64,000 bases of DNA, taken from contig CBFFRP010000182.1 in assembly GCA_965644295.1 (NCBI GenBank), positions 271,569 to 335,568 on the forward strand, read 5' to 3'. Positions within the stretch are counted from its first letter, which is position 1. Each line of letters begins with the position of its first letter. The notes below the pieces were generated by a model. The model worked only from the letters and a program-made list of their open reading frames with translations, was not told where the DNA came from and made no database searches. This DNA is from Paraphysomonas bandaiensis. Its lineage: Eukaryota > Chrysophyceae. Below, in pieces: positions 1-12,463 of the stretch. A program made the position numbers and the translations under genes.

Positions 1-370
1 TAATACCATTCTTTGATGGCAAGATTTCAGCTACATCGAAGCGATCATCATTGGCCTTTACTCTTGATTCGGTGGATGGACGACAACATGCATTAACAAG
101 GTCCGTCACTCTTTTCATAATTTTTTGCAAAGTTATCTGGTTGTTATCATGTTTACGAATTTCGTTTTGTGCTAAGTATTTCTTCGTGATACTCTCAGGA
201 ATAAAATGTTTCTTACATGTATGCGTTAGAATTATTCGATTATCCTTCTTATCATGTCTGCAGAGACCAGCTTCGCTCCATTTCTGTGTTTTGATCTCAG
301 TGTGGAGATTGTTAAAATGAGTGCACACGAGATCGATGTCCTCATCATCTATATGATATATTTCGTCCAT
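1..370 (-). CDS. Unknown protein, N-terminal part, runs off the left edge
   Basis: I read an uninterrupted minus-strand frame from an ATG at 370 to position 1, about 123 codons with no stop. It begins MDEIYHIDDEDIDL, has an acidic start followed by a lysine-, histidine- and cysteine-rich stretch (for example LCRHDKKDN and HTCKKHF), then LVNACCRPSTESR. I do not recognise the family. The gene is divergent from the THADA homologue, with about 420 bp between the two starts, so they may share a promoter region. The frame looks coding because it stays open in AT-rich DNA and has mixed, protein-like composition, but no intron or conserved motif supports it. Confidence 0.55.
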   Translation of the reverse strand, partial: MDEIYHIDDEDIDLVCTHFNNLHTEIKTQKWSEAGLCRHDKKDNRIILTHTCKKHFIPESITKKYLAQNEIRKHDNNQITLQKIMKRVTDLVNACCRPSTESRVKANDDRFDVAEILPSKNGI

Positions 371-375
371 TTAGT

Positions 376-438
376 TATGTGTATGTAGATATGTGTGTAT
401 GTAGATATGTGTGTATGTAGATTTGAGTGTATGTGATA
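376..438. repeat. Short tandem repeat, about 16-bp unit
   Basis: Three to four imperfect copies of a unit close to GTGTGTATGTAGATAT lie in the spacer between the divergent left-edge gene and the THADA homologue. The rest of 371-793 is AT-rich with nothing else recognisable. Confidence 0.7.
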
Positions 439-793
439 GTTGTTTGTTTGGAGCATCCATTTTTAGGATGGATCCGATCCTCTGTCCACTTTTTGGATAC
501 AAGTGAGATAGGCAGAGAGCCATGTGTAGAAATTGTATGAGGAATATTTTAATACTGTTGGAAATACTGTGGTACTACGTATCACAACTGCTGCTCGTGA
601 TATATCGTTCTCATCCAATGGTTCCTGGTATATGTCTTATCTTCATATATATGTACAGGAGATGTCTATATAGTGGACTTTAGTAACTAACTTCACTTCA
701 TCTTTGGGTAGAAGTGAATAGAATATTCATTTTCTATTGGCTACAAACCCGTAAAGTGTATCTTCCTTCTGTAAAAGTACTGAAACAAAGAAG

Positions 794-3700
794 ATGGTTA
801 GAAAATCAAAACGTAAACATGTTGTACAAGCATTTGAAAAGAGTGAGCATCCAGCTCCTGTAGATTTCAGTAAGTTCTCAACTATTGTTGAGGAAGGATC
901 TGGAAGTAGTAATGGAGTTGTTGTATTGGGAATCATTAAGTTGATTGCCTCATCACCATCTTTATCTCAACAGATACGTATTATTCAAGATAGTAAGAAA
1001 GTATTAAAGGTATTCATATCTACCCCCTCTAACCCTTATATCTAACGATCACATGGTGTTTCTAATAGGAGGTAACCACTAGAGAGTACTGTGAAGATGA
1101 TCGGGAAGAAAATATTGAGGTGAGTTGAGTGTTCGTATATATTAGGGGATAATAACGGTTCTATAAGGGCATCACACTACTCTTGCATGTGTTTCTAGAA
1201 CCAAGCCATATGTGGCTCCGAAAGTACTTAGAGTGGATATCTGAGGCTATATGCAAATCACGATGCCTTCCACATCGAGAGTTACGAAACTGTATTCGCA
1301 ATACATGTATGTCCGTACTTCACCAATGCGTCGAGTCCAGGGATTTTGAAAGCGGGTCCCTTGATCGATGCTTTGAATGGGTTTACACTTTTCAGTGGAT
1401 GGTAAACCTCGACAAAGAGATTGCCTGGATGGACGATATTACTTGTGAAGAAGGCACAGGGTACTGGGAGTCTGCTACCTGGCCGGCCGGCCGTGAACTC
1501 GGCGAAGGGGGCTTGCTCTTGTTCTTGCAAGCGATGACCCCTCTTGTAGTGCGTTGCTCCAAGACGGTGTGTGAATCTGGTGGTTCGGATACATTCGGGC
1601 AGCAGAGGAGCGCTGCAGAGGTACTGAGGTACGCCGAATGTGTTGGAGAGAGTCTAAGAGTGTTGTCCGCGGCCCTGAAGCCTCGACGTGGGGCTATAAT
1701 TCCCTCCCTGCCTCATCTCCCCAAAGAAAATGAAGATCCGTGGAAACAAGTGACAGATGTGATGCTCACGCATACTTGTCAGATGATTACCTCAGAAGCA
1801 CTGAGCAAAGTAAGTCGAGTTATATAGATAATTTTCTTGTCATTACTGCATCGAATTTGTGATGATTGTGAGTTTGTTTTCAGGATGCGCTTACATCAAC
1901 TGCATTAGCCATTGTTAACATTCAGTGGTTACTGCGTGAGCGCTTATGGGAATGTGCGCGTCGACGCTACCGCTACCTTTCTGTTGGTGGTGAGAGCCAC
2001 TTAACTGTGGTTAACATTGACAAAACTTCAAGTTTTAGCGACATCGAGTGGCAAGATGCCTCCTCCTGCGCTGGTTTGCAATTGGTAGCACTTTTGGGGT
2101 TATTACAACAGCCACCTGCCGTCGATAGTCCGCGTGCAACTTTAAATGTGCTACTCAACCAATCGGCCTCACTTATACTGCCCTTCGCACTCGCAGTGGG
2201 AATATCTCCAGTCGTTGTTTCTGCTCTCGGACCACAGACCTCAACTCTACCTCAACTCTCTCGCTGCGCACTTTTTCGCGCATGCCTGTCAGTATTCGAT
2301 GCATCAGCTCTTATGTACTGCCCTATGCGCAATAACTTTTCTAGCACCACTACCAGTCGGTCCATGAGAGACCTGCTGTCATTCCTGCAGCTATTAGGTG
2401 AGGCACAAAAGGAGTATGGAGAGGAGAAATCCCGCAGTGTTCACGAGGGGCTAAATGTTGAAGACCTCGAACAGATTGCTGCCCAATGTGTCACTGAGAT
2501 TTCCTCCGCCAAGGATTGGATAGCAGTGGCCGGAGCTACCTCGACCCCTTTTTCCCTTGATGGTAACGAATACCATTCATCTGGCCTTCTATTTGGAGCA
2601 ATGTTTGACATGACGGCCTCTCTCTGTTTCGATAGTGTTACTCCCGCTGTGCGAGTATACGGACTACAGACCTTAGAAACTTGGCTCGGTCGGGTAGATG
2701 TAGACCATTACTCAAAAGTTGCTGCTGGTGGAGGGGTCACGAGTATGAGCGGTGTAGCTGAGAAGCTTCTCAGAGGGAATCTTGTTTCACGCCTTTGTAT
2801 AGTTGATTTCCTACTCACGAAAGCTTGGAGTCACCCATCGAAACTGGTAGGTGTGACATTCTGTCAATACTTCGTAACTCGTTTTCTTCAGGTAAATCAC
2901 ATGGTTCCAATGGCCTACCAAAGAGTGTTAGATATTGCACACAAACTGGACACAGAAATCAAATCCAGAGATGCAGTGGGAATTCCTGACCATGACGATA
3001 TATGGGGCCCATTTGTACGGAACGCACTCAGTCAGCCTGTTCAGTATAGGTATATAAGCTGTATGACACCTTGTTTCCTTCATGACAAGGTAAATTGTTT
3101 ACAGGGGTCGGTACCAAGCTCTTTCATATTTGCTCCCGAAGGTGGGCGGCGAGCATCTGCTACAGCTACACCCCCAGGTATAATCATTGCATAGTGTATA
3201 TTTAAACTTACACTTCTCTCTTTCAGATCTTTCGATCCCTTGTCATGTCGATGAGGGTCCGGGATGTGGCATCTGCAGTCGGCTCATTTATGGGTAGTCT
3301 TCTGAGATCTCTTCTGAAGGATAAATTACGCAAAATTAGCGACATCAGAAAGATGTATATACACCATGTTGCGTGTGGCCTTTGCTCACCGGAAGTAAAG
3401 CTAAGGTTTGTAGTCTGCGCTATGAGTGCTTCATGTGAATGTTAATTTCAGAACCAATTGCGCGGATCATATTATTCCAGAGATCCTTTCTATTGACCTG
3501 GACAGCGGACCGATATTAATCAACGAAATAAGAGAATTGACGGCTGTTGATGATCAACCCGTGTCATCTATGAGCAAGCTGTGGGGTATTATATCCATTA
3601 CATTGCATGCACGTCTCTTGTCCAAAAATGGCGCTGATATTGTTGAAACCAATGAAATAAAGAATACATCTCATGTGATGGAGAATAAGAAAGGGAACCG

Positions 3701-6700
3701 CAGTACCTCATGGCTTCCACTCACTGCAAGGGAACTGGAAAGCGCATGCTTATGGTAAATTATACTCGTTTGATATAATATACCTAACGTCTACATACAG
3801 CAATGACGTAGAAATCAGACTTACTGGTCTTACCGTCCTCACCGCTTGTCAGGTATTTTCGAGTTTATGTTGAGTGTGTGAATATAACGTGCCTTAAATA
3901 GAGGACATTAGCTCCCATTCCACCGCTGGAACTGAGGATTCTTCGTAAGACGCTTCCTTACAGTCTGAAGAGTCCTGTTGCAGACGTTCGTCAGAAAATC
4001 GTTAGAGTTTTGCGAACTCTGGTGACCAGGTAGAGGAGCTTCAAATTTCGTTAGTTTTTCTTTGAAATTCTCTATATGCAGACTGCGGGAATCGTATCGC
4101 ACAAGTGTTAGAGATGGTAAGAAGTTATTGTCCCGAAGGCAGTATGATGCACGAGAAGCAGCAGGAGAGTCAACATCCGCTGCGTCCAGTTTTGATAATA
4201 TGACTGGAACCGATTTGGTAATATTTATTCTTGCGGATACAAGTGCAAAAGAAGAGGAGACTGCATGTAGGATGATTATTACTGACTCAATTTTCGCTCT
4301 GATGCTGTAGTAGGCGCAGAAGTTATTAAGAATGTCCTAAACACTCTTGAATGGCTTAGTCGAGTAATACTAGCTAATATTTACCCCGGTGCACCCAATG
4401 ATAGAGAGGTGAAAAGTTTGTGGTGAACTAGTTCTTTAATGAGTGCTTATTTTGTACAGATAATGGCCCTAGAGATGCTCAGGTGTGTGTTTACCAGCAT
4501 CACTGGTGAGTTGGGGACTGGTATCGCGAAGAAGACTAAAAACTCTCATGCTGCTGTTCCTCTTGACCCTGAACTCAATGCTGCTCTTCTGTCCATTTTT
4601 TGCACCGAGCAAATGACTTACAGTATTTTGAATCTCCTTATATCGAGGTAAGTTTGGGCTTCTGAACGTGACTAGCGCATCATTACATCACCTGTAGTTG
4701 GGATCGCACAAGATCACTGGCTGCGGAGTTGTTGAATGCTCTACCCAAGCCATTGCCAGGTTATGAGACTCCAGAAAAGGTTACTTCTCTGTGGAGGTTG
4801 GGGTGCAAACTTGTTGGAAGTGCAAGGCAACGGGAGTCTGATTCAGGTAAGTAGGTCATGTATACTGCTTTTTTTTTTCTACGTCATATTACAAAACGCA
4901 GGTGCCTTAATTTTGAGGGTTGTTATGTCAATTTTCTCCCTCCAACTGAATTGGGAAATCCAGCGTGATTCCACCACAGAGTACGATGAAAAGCTGGAGA
5001 TGGATATCTCCGAGAGATATGGAATGGTGTGGCCGGCTAAATCTATAACTACACCCGTGTCAGAAAAAAATCCGTACAGTGGACGCAAGGAGTCTCTAGT
5101 GTTCATAGAGTCCCTCTGCGATATTCTTGATAGCCGCCTCTTTCACGTATCTAAATCTTTTGAGCTGCTTTGTGGCAACAAAGATGCGATATTGAGTGGT
5201 GCGTTTGTGATGCCTTCATCTTTAGCCCATGGTACAGTTTTAGCCATCCGGTACTGTATTGAAGATGCACATGCCAGCGGAATATTGCCGTCTGCTACTT
5301 CTAACGATGCTTGTCAAGGCAAGAGAAAAGGGAAATCTTCACGTGACACAATCCCACTTGTCGCTGATGATATGGCAGAACGATGGAAAGACGTCGTTAA
5401 AAGGACTCTACAGCTGTCGTTAGCATCACTAAAGGCCGCCATGCAAATAGTAGCAGATGCACCGGTTGACACTATGTTTGCTCCGATGCCATTTGATTGC
5501 AAGAGTTCTTCCAAGAAAGATACTAGAGGATATGCATCCGACTCGTTTATGCTAAATACTAATGTTTTCATGGATCTCGATGTCGGCGCAGAAGGCGAGG
5601 GCGGGCCTGATGATGACAGTTTCGGCAAGAAAATGCAGCATGCAGTTATTGGTGCATGGCTTCTTGTGAAAGAATCGTGTGCACTTATAGCGAAATTGGT
5701 TGAAATATCACCCGCTCCTTGTGAATCCGCGGGAAATGAGCACTCTGTGCTGCTCACTACAAATGAGATATCCAATGTTGGATCGGTTTTGCTAGATGCT
5801 CTAGCCCGATTGAAACATAATGGGGCAATAGCTGAAACTCAAACAGCCTTACAATCTGTCTGTCAGAGCGTTCTCAGGTAGTAAATAGATATTTTGGTCG
5901 AAGCAAGAATGATTTTTTGTTGTAGCTGCAGTAGCAGTCGCGCATTATCGCAACTGCCATCTATTTGGCTAGACTCCCTATTTGAGAGACTTCGTGGAGA
6001 ACATCAGGTATTTTGCATACTTTACTGGAGTGAAGTATCACAATTTTGTCCAGGTGTTCATTCTTCGGCGATCAGCAGGATTTGCTTTTAGCTTTATATC
6101 CCTTCTCCGTTCCGAGCCAAAGAACTGTAAGCCGACTTTGCTCCCTTTAGCGATGCAGTTTTTGTTTGAGCATGCTTCCAAGGGCCTTGGGCAAGAAGAT
6201 GGCAACGACGCTCTCGAGGGAAATGGTTGGAGATCCGTTGTACATTCTCTTAATATTTTGCGGTGGGTTTACTAGTACTAAATGTGTGTTGCTTTCTAAC
6301 CGCTCTTTGTAAAATAGTCTTATAATATTGGACTCAACTCTCGGCCCTGACTTATTTCCGTACATACCTCAGACAACTAAGATTGCAGTGAAAGGGTTTA
6401 AATCCCCAATGTGGGCAATTCGAAACTCATCTATGATGGTAAGCAGTACTACATTGCTCTAGTTTTTATTCTGCTCTTAGATGTGATCTTTTGCAGGTGT
6501 TTTCGGCTGTTGTGCAAAGGACAGTTGATAACGACAAAAAGGAGTCCGGAGGAATGAGAGCAGCAACTCCAGCAGATTTCTTTCAGAGATACCCGTCTCT
6601 TTTTCCATTTGTGCTTAGTGGTGAGTATTTTTTCGTTTTCACTACTGGTGGTACTGCTGTGTTAACTCGGTCGTTTTCATTTGCAGAATTGTCAGATATT

Positions 6701-9700
6701 GTTCGTGCGAATCTGGAGATGGATAGCAGAGGCTGGCCTGTCAACATTTCTGTTGTTGTATCTACACGCCAGCCCCCAGAACAAACCCATCCTTCTCTTT
6801 ATCCCCTACTCTTGATGCTGTCGAAGATGAGGTATATTTTGTCTAGCGTAACTTCACGGGTTTACGCACTATTGTCCATAGAACATCTACATTAGAGTCG
6901 TCTCCACCCGACGCATCGAATGCGCGGAAGGACTCTGGTGGTGGAAGTGATATTTTGGAAAGTACTTTCACTGATGTGCAGTGTGATATTTCCTTATTCA
7001 TTCCGCTGATACAAATGTGCTCGAGCCAGCAATTATACCATGTATGCATTATAATTCAATGCTATAAGAGATATCTAATTTTCGCTACCATAGGTGCGGA
7101 CGATGGCAGCGAAAGCACTTTCATCTCTTGTGCCTTTACAGCAGGTATTTTCTGGATGCTCTTAATTATCATGTAACGAAATTCAGGTTCCACTACAAGT
7201 GGCTTCTATTATGGAGAGATTGTCGAAGTCATTTGTTGCTGTTAAGAAAAATGCAATCAGCAGGCGACGAGGGATTCACGGAGGAAATTGTGATGGCTTT
7301 TCGTCGAATATTTTGCACGGTATGCTTTTACAAGCCTATAATCTCACGTGGAATCTCCAAAGACTCATAGTTGGCGATTCAGCTGATATGGGGGATAATG
7401 AGGTATTGTTAGGGTTCTATACGTTATGATTCTAAACTCTAAACGCAGCTATATTTTTCTCGTATTGTCGATGACATATCGAAACTCGTCGTCCCACAGT
7501 TACTCCATCTACAGCAAGCAATGGTATCGTTTGCTGGATCCATGGAGAATGAGGGACTTGTTTTGAATGGTGTATCGTTAACGTTTCCTTATCCCCCTTC
7601 CGTCATACTTACATTTGAGCGACTTGTGAGGGTTGTGCACAAAATGGTACCGAACGAAATTACCACTGAACTTCTTGTGAAGGTCTGTGAGATGGGTATT
7701 GCGGAATTACTTGACGGGATGAATGTCAAAGTGGGTGCCGGGCACGACGTATTCTGTGTACCAATGTTACCTCTTCTGTGGAAAGAATGCCTTGAAGACC
7801 TCGTTGATGCTACGTTCTCTTATGTATTAAACGGGAAGAATGGCATGGATTCGCATGCTGGTGTAGATAGCGACGAATCCCCTACCAAGCCATTGGCTGG
7901 GCTAGACATGATCCCGTTATGCCATCTTCTCTCTCTAGTAGATCACCCAATTAGTGAAGTACGAGAAGGGATACTACGTGGGTGCTTACGCGCTTTTAAC
8001 ACACTTACTTCTGGTATCAATACTTCACCAAGTGCACACACTATATGTGCTAAGGTTAGAGACTACATATATGCGTCACGAACTGGTACAGAAACGGAAG
8101 CAACGGCGGGGAATATTATCGATGTGCTATTACGACGGTGTATGCAAGAAGCAGAGCCCCCGATTCTTGAAGTTACACTTGAATTGTTATCAAGGTACGT
8201 CACGTATTGTTTCATATGACTTGTTTTCATATTGTATCGTTCCTTGTTTGCAGTATAACTCTGTGGGTTCCTTTTTCGGCTCTAGAAGACTTGCAAACGA
8301 AAGAGAATTGCCTTGATAGCGTATCTGTTCTGCTGCAGATAGCATGTGGAACATACTCTCCTGACACCATGTTGGACTTCTTGGACCCAACGGTGCACAG
8401 CTCTGCAACACTGGTCAGCTGTGTAGCAACGAACGTGGAAAGAGAGGGTGATATTCGTGTTGCACCTACCACATCGGCATCGTTTGCCCTACAGGTATTG
8501 GGGTGGATGGTTCGCAGTTTTTTTACGATGTCATTGTCTCTTGTCCAAGAGAAAAATTCCAATATGGCCGAAATTTTATCCACCAATGTGCCGCTGGGCA
8601 GATTACGTAATGAACAAGAATCTGTGCTTTCTAATAATCGCGACGAAAGATTGCCGTCTTGCGGAAGCGATACTGAGGCAATTGGTAGTGCAGCCGATGA
8701 TGTGGTTTGTAGCAGTAACCATGTGTGGTCTTGGTTGAGACTGATGGAGTTGGCGGGAGCTGGGGAAGGAGCAGAACTAGATGCACGCGGTGCTGCTGCA
8801 CGCTGTTTGTCGACATCTGGTGCACTTCAATGGGCTGCATTTAATTCTGTTCTGGGCACTCAGCGTATAAACGATATTGACGACTCCTGCTTTGGTAGCA
8901 GCGATTTTTCATGTCGGGTGTGGATACTTGCGCTCCACTTGATGCAGGTATATGTCATAGAGCTCATATCGTGTGGGTGATCATATGTTCGTAGGACGAC
9001 GATTCAGACATACGCTGCTGGGTGAATTCTGCTGTCAGCGAAGCTATTGACCTTGTTTTCAAACTTCAGCCTTCACTGCGATACGTGAAAAACATTCAAC
9101 TGGGAACCTTACCGTGTAGCAGTCAGACTATATCAGAACTTATAGCTTTCAGTGAAATGAATAACGAGTCACAGGCAGATAATTACAGAGTAGTTGATAT
9201 ATATGAAGATGCGTACTCGTGCGGCGCCGTAGAAATCGAATTTGATAGTGTTCAGGGGCTTGCTCTTGAGCGCCTCACGATTCCTCTATCTCTAGCAATC
9301 ACGTGGTCGCTCCTGTTAACCCAAGTTAAGAGCGATGACGACGTGCTGCGTTCGGATAGAAGTGTCGATGAGTTGCTCACTATAAGAAGTGGTGGTATAT
9401 TGCCTGTGTGCCTGAGTGGAGTGGTTGCAGCATGGACCGAGACTTGTGGTGTATTCTCCACAGCCACATTGGTTTGTGAATCCGAACAGCGTATTGTACA
9501 GAGTTTAGACGTTCCGGAAAAGGTATTGATGCACTTTGTTTTTGTAATATTCTGACCTTCTTATGTAGATATTTGAGGCGGATCAGTCGAATCTTTTCGA
9601 GGAGCGCGTTGTACAATCGAATGCGTTGTCCTTAGCAATGTCTCTTTCGGTGAGTCTACTCCCAATTCACCGAACTTCTACAGTCTGGGCGACGATATTC

Positions 9701-10192
9701 CGAACTGCCTTATGTGCTATGAAGGTCATTGAATGTACCACTTCTGATGATGAGAACAGCACGGTAGCCTCACCAGGAGGTTGGATTGGAGGTTTTACGT
9801 ACTACTCGGATCAGTTTCTAGACTTTCATTGCGCTCTCTCTGGTGCAGCATCGCTATGCAAGATCAGCAGGCAACGTGATTCACTGGATAATCTCAAACA
9901 CCCTTCTTTTCGGACAAGAGAAAATGATATGTCAGAAAGAAGTGCTGTTAATGATTTTCATGCTGCAGTCTCATCTCTTCAAGATTACGCGCGACGTATT
10001 TTAACGCGTATATCCTTGAAATCTAACGCCCTTAATGTCAAAGAATCCAGTGAGTGTGGTGATACTACCCCATCGAACTGCAGTCAAAGTATGACTATAC
10101 ACCCCTTGATTATAAAAAATCTTGTTGATATTATTGGTCCCACGGATACTAAAAAGCATGAAGCTCAGAGCAGTAGTTGTTTAGTTGTTTAG
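794..10192 (+). CDS. THADA/Trm732-like protein (DUF2428), tRNA 2'-O-methyltransferase partner
   Basis: In the known family (human THADA, yeast Trm732) this large HEAT/armadillo-type scaffold partners the Trm7/FTSJ1 methyltransferase to 2'-O-methylate position 32 of tRNA anticodon loops. The diagnostic conserved core lies at about 6050-6620: ILRRSAGFAFSFISLLRSEP, a LNILR stretch, FKSPMWAIRNSSMMVFSAVV and FFQRYPSLFPFVL follow in the family's order. The gene starts at the ATG at 794 and has about 25 short introns, for example 1810-1883, 3050-3104 and 3178-3226. Spliced frames join cleanly: after the 3050-3104 intron the frame reads RGRYQALSYLLPKVGGEHL. The last exon ends at the stop at 10192. 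I estimate about 2,600 residues, longer than animal THADA (about 1,950). No frameshift was needed. Exon borders for weaker introns (4.2-4.4 kb, 7.0-7.2 kb) are approximate. Confidence 0.85.
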
Positions 10193-12463
10193 GTCAAGGT
10201 TTCGACAACGTAATTAAATATGTCATTAAGTTTTATACTATACTGGATACTGGCTGGGTAGTCCGCTTCGTGCGGTTCAGTGTCGACATGTAGTAGCGAA
10301 ATTTAAGGAATCTTGTCGTGGTCTGGATGAGATGGCAAAGCGCTTGCCAAGTCAAGTTTATAGTATAAAATGGATGTTCATAGTACACTGCTTATCACTG
10401 CATTGCGTGAACTTTTGTCACTTCTTACCTCAAATTTGAGGAATGCGTCGTATATAGTAGGAATGCTGAGTGGGTATAAAATTATCTGCTGACTATACAT
10501 GCGGCTCACGTTAGAAACTGAGGGAGATGTTTGGAGTTGAGCTAGAATGAGAATAATTTCATGTATGTAATTAATTCTTAGTATTACAGACTATACCTCC
10601 TGTTGAACTTATATATATGCCCTTATTACACTATACTAAGAGATAGCATACGATATCGTACACTGCATAAATTATACATTGGTACTAATACTACTGTAAG
10701 TAGTAGTGGTGTTATTGCATGCAGTAGTGGTGAATATAGCTGTATGAGTGTGCAATATATACGAACTCGGGCTATTCGATTGGGGCGTTTGCAATCTCAG
10801 GAGAGGTAAATGCTGCTGTATAAGTGTACGATATTACAAAAAAAGTGGCAGGGGCAGCTTGTAACGCCTTAAATGGTTGCAACTTTTTCTTTATCTTTAA
10901 TCACAATATTAAGCTTTCTTTATTTACAAATTACAGCCTAATAATAAATCAACACTCAACTTTACCAGTTTTTGGTACTACCTCGACTTAATAGTACGTA
11001 GCTATCATACCGCTGTATCTGGCTTTCCACACTACAACGCATTACACAGCTGTATACTGTCTAGTCCACCTTTCAGTCCCATGACAGTCAGTATCCTATG
11101 CGCAAATGAAACGACATAATTGGTGTAAGATTGGCCTTAAATTCTCGTTTTGTTTAGAATGTTCGGATTTTAGGACAATAATGGAAGAGGTAAGAAAAAC
11201 GTGAGATCCAAATGTAAAAGTATGGCTAAACAAGACTCTAAAAAGAGAAAGAAGATGAATATAACAGTAAAACAAAGATTTTCTGATGGGTATAATATAT
11301 CAGATATTAGCACCTGTACATTAATATTCATTCCGGGTACGCTTGTGGTTAGTGCAGAAATGATTTCAGAAAAGCTCTTAGTACTGTAGACATCAAAGTA
11401 TTTAATTATTCAACTCTAATCCCAGTACTACATTCCAGGCTTGCGTAACAATTAGTTGCCAATTAAATGAATTGGTTTTAAAATGATAATGCAATTATTA
11501 TAATTGATCAATATTGCGTATTAATTGGCTGGCTAAAGAGCATCAAATGGAGTTCACTGTATGATATAGCCAAAACCATGATGTCCACTTATCTTTCTCT
11601 CTCTGCGTGTTTTGGATTAAGCTCAAGCAAAGTGGATTGTGCCAGGATAGGGGTGCCTTCTCTTATTTAGAAAGGTTTAGTATCGTCTGTAAAGTTTCGA
11701 AATCAGATGAATAAGAACAGATTGGTCTGGATGATGATTTAATTCGTCAGTACCTGAAATGAAATTCTACTTGAATAAAGACACAAGCATTGTTTTTAAC
11801 GCAGATTCAAGGTTCAAGAAGAACTGAACAGCGCTAAAAGCACAAATACGATGCTTTTAGATGTCCCTCCAGACGAATGTGAATTCTATGAAGAGAAAGA
11901 GGATAAGGTAGACAACGCCATTCGTTGACTTAGAGACAACCGAAATAACCATACACTAAATTACCAACACGATGTCGCTATATGTTATATGAAGCATATG
12001 AATATGGTTTCGTAAGAGGTTGCTTAGCAGTACTAAGATTGTTATGACTTATTCTTGCAAGCGAATGTTACTTATCCCCTGGACACCTTGAAATATCGAT
12101 GTTTCTGCCTGCAAATCGCCATCTTTGGGATAAGATTGTAGTTGAAAGTTATTCAAAACAGCAATAAAATTGAAGGCAATTAGTTAGCAATAGTTGCAAT
12201 TGCTTTCGTTGGATACCTCTCACCAATTAATTTGCATAGATCATGCTTACGCTACCCGTACACTGCGCTAAAGTAAAATATGTAGTGCTATATATATAAA
12301 CTATTAGTTCTTGGCTACACAGTACTCACCTTCAAACGTTTGATAACACAGACACGAATAGTAGCTACTTATTATATAATGTTGACTACTGAAAACACGC
12401 GCCGTACTGCTGTAAGGAAAATCATATCAACACTCAATATTTCTACATGTATTGGCAACAAAG
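10193..12463. other. Spacer between convergent THADA and p400/Eaf1-like genes
   Basis: The stretch is AT-rich with many short homopolymer runs and no long frame. A lysine-rich frame at 11222-11389 (begins MAKQDSKKRKKMN) and the exon-like pieces at 11716-11928 are the only coding-looking parts. Both neighbouring genes end here, so their 3' UTRs and polyadenylation signals must lie in this interval. Confidence 0.6.
11716..11928 (+). CDS. Possible last exons of a small spliced gene
   Basis: A short frame at 11716-11749 (EQIGLDDDLIR) ends at a GT donor, followed by a 55-nt AT-rich intron (11750-11804, ending CGCAG). A second frame at 11805-11928 reads VQEELNSAKSTNTMLLD, then VPPDECEFYEEKEDK, and a TGA stop. 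The joined phase is consistent and the composition is protein-like. An upstream candidate exon near 11569-11674 does not join in phase, so either the start is missed or this is a relic. No family recognised. Confidence 0.3.

Noticed and set aside
5314-5775. 153-codon minus-strand frame in the THADA homologue
   Set aside because: Antisense of a well-supported exon, no motif.
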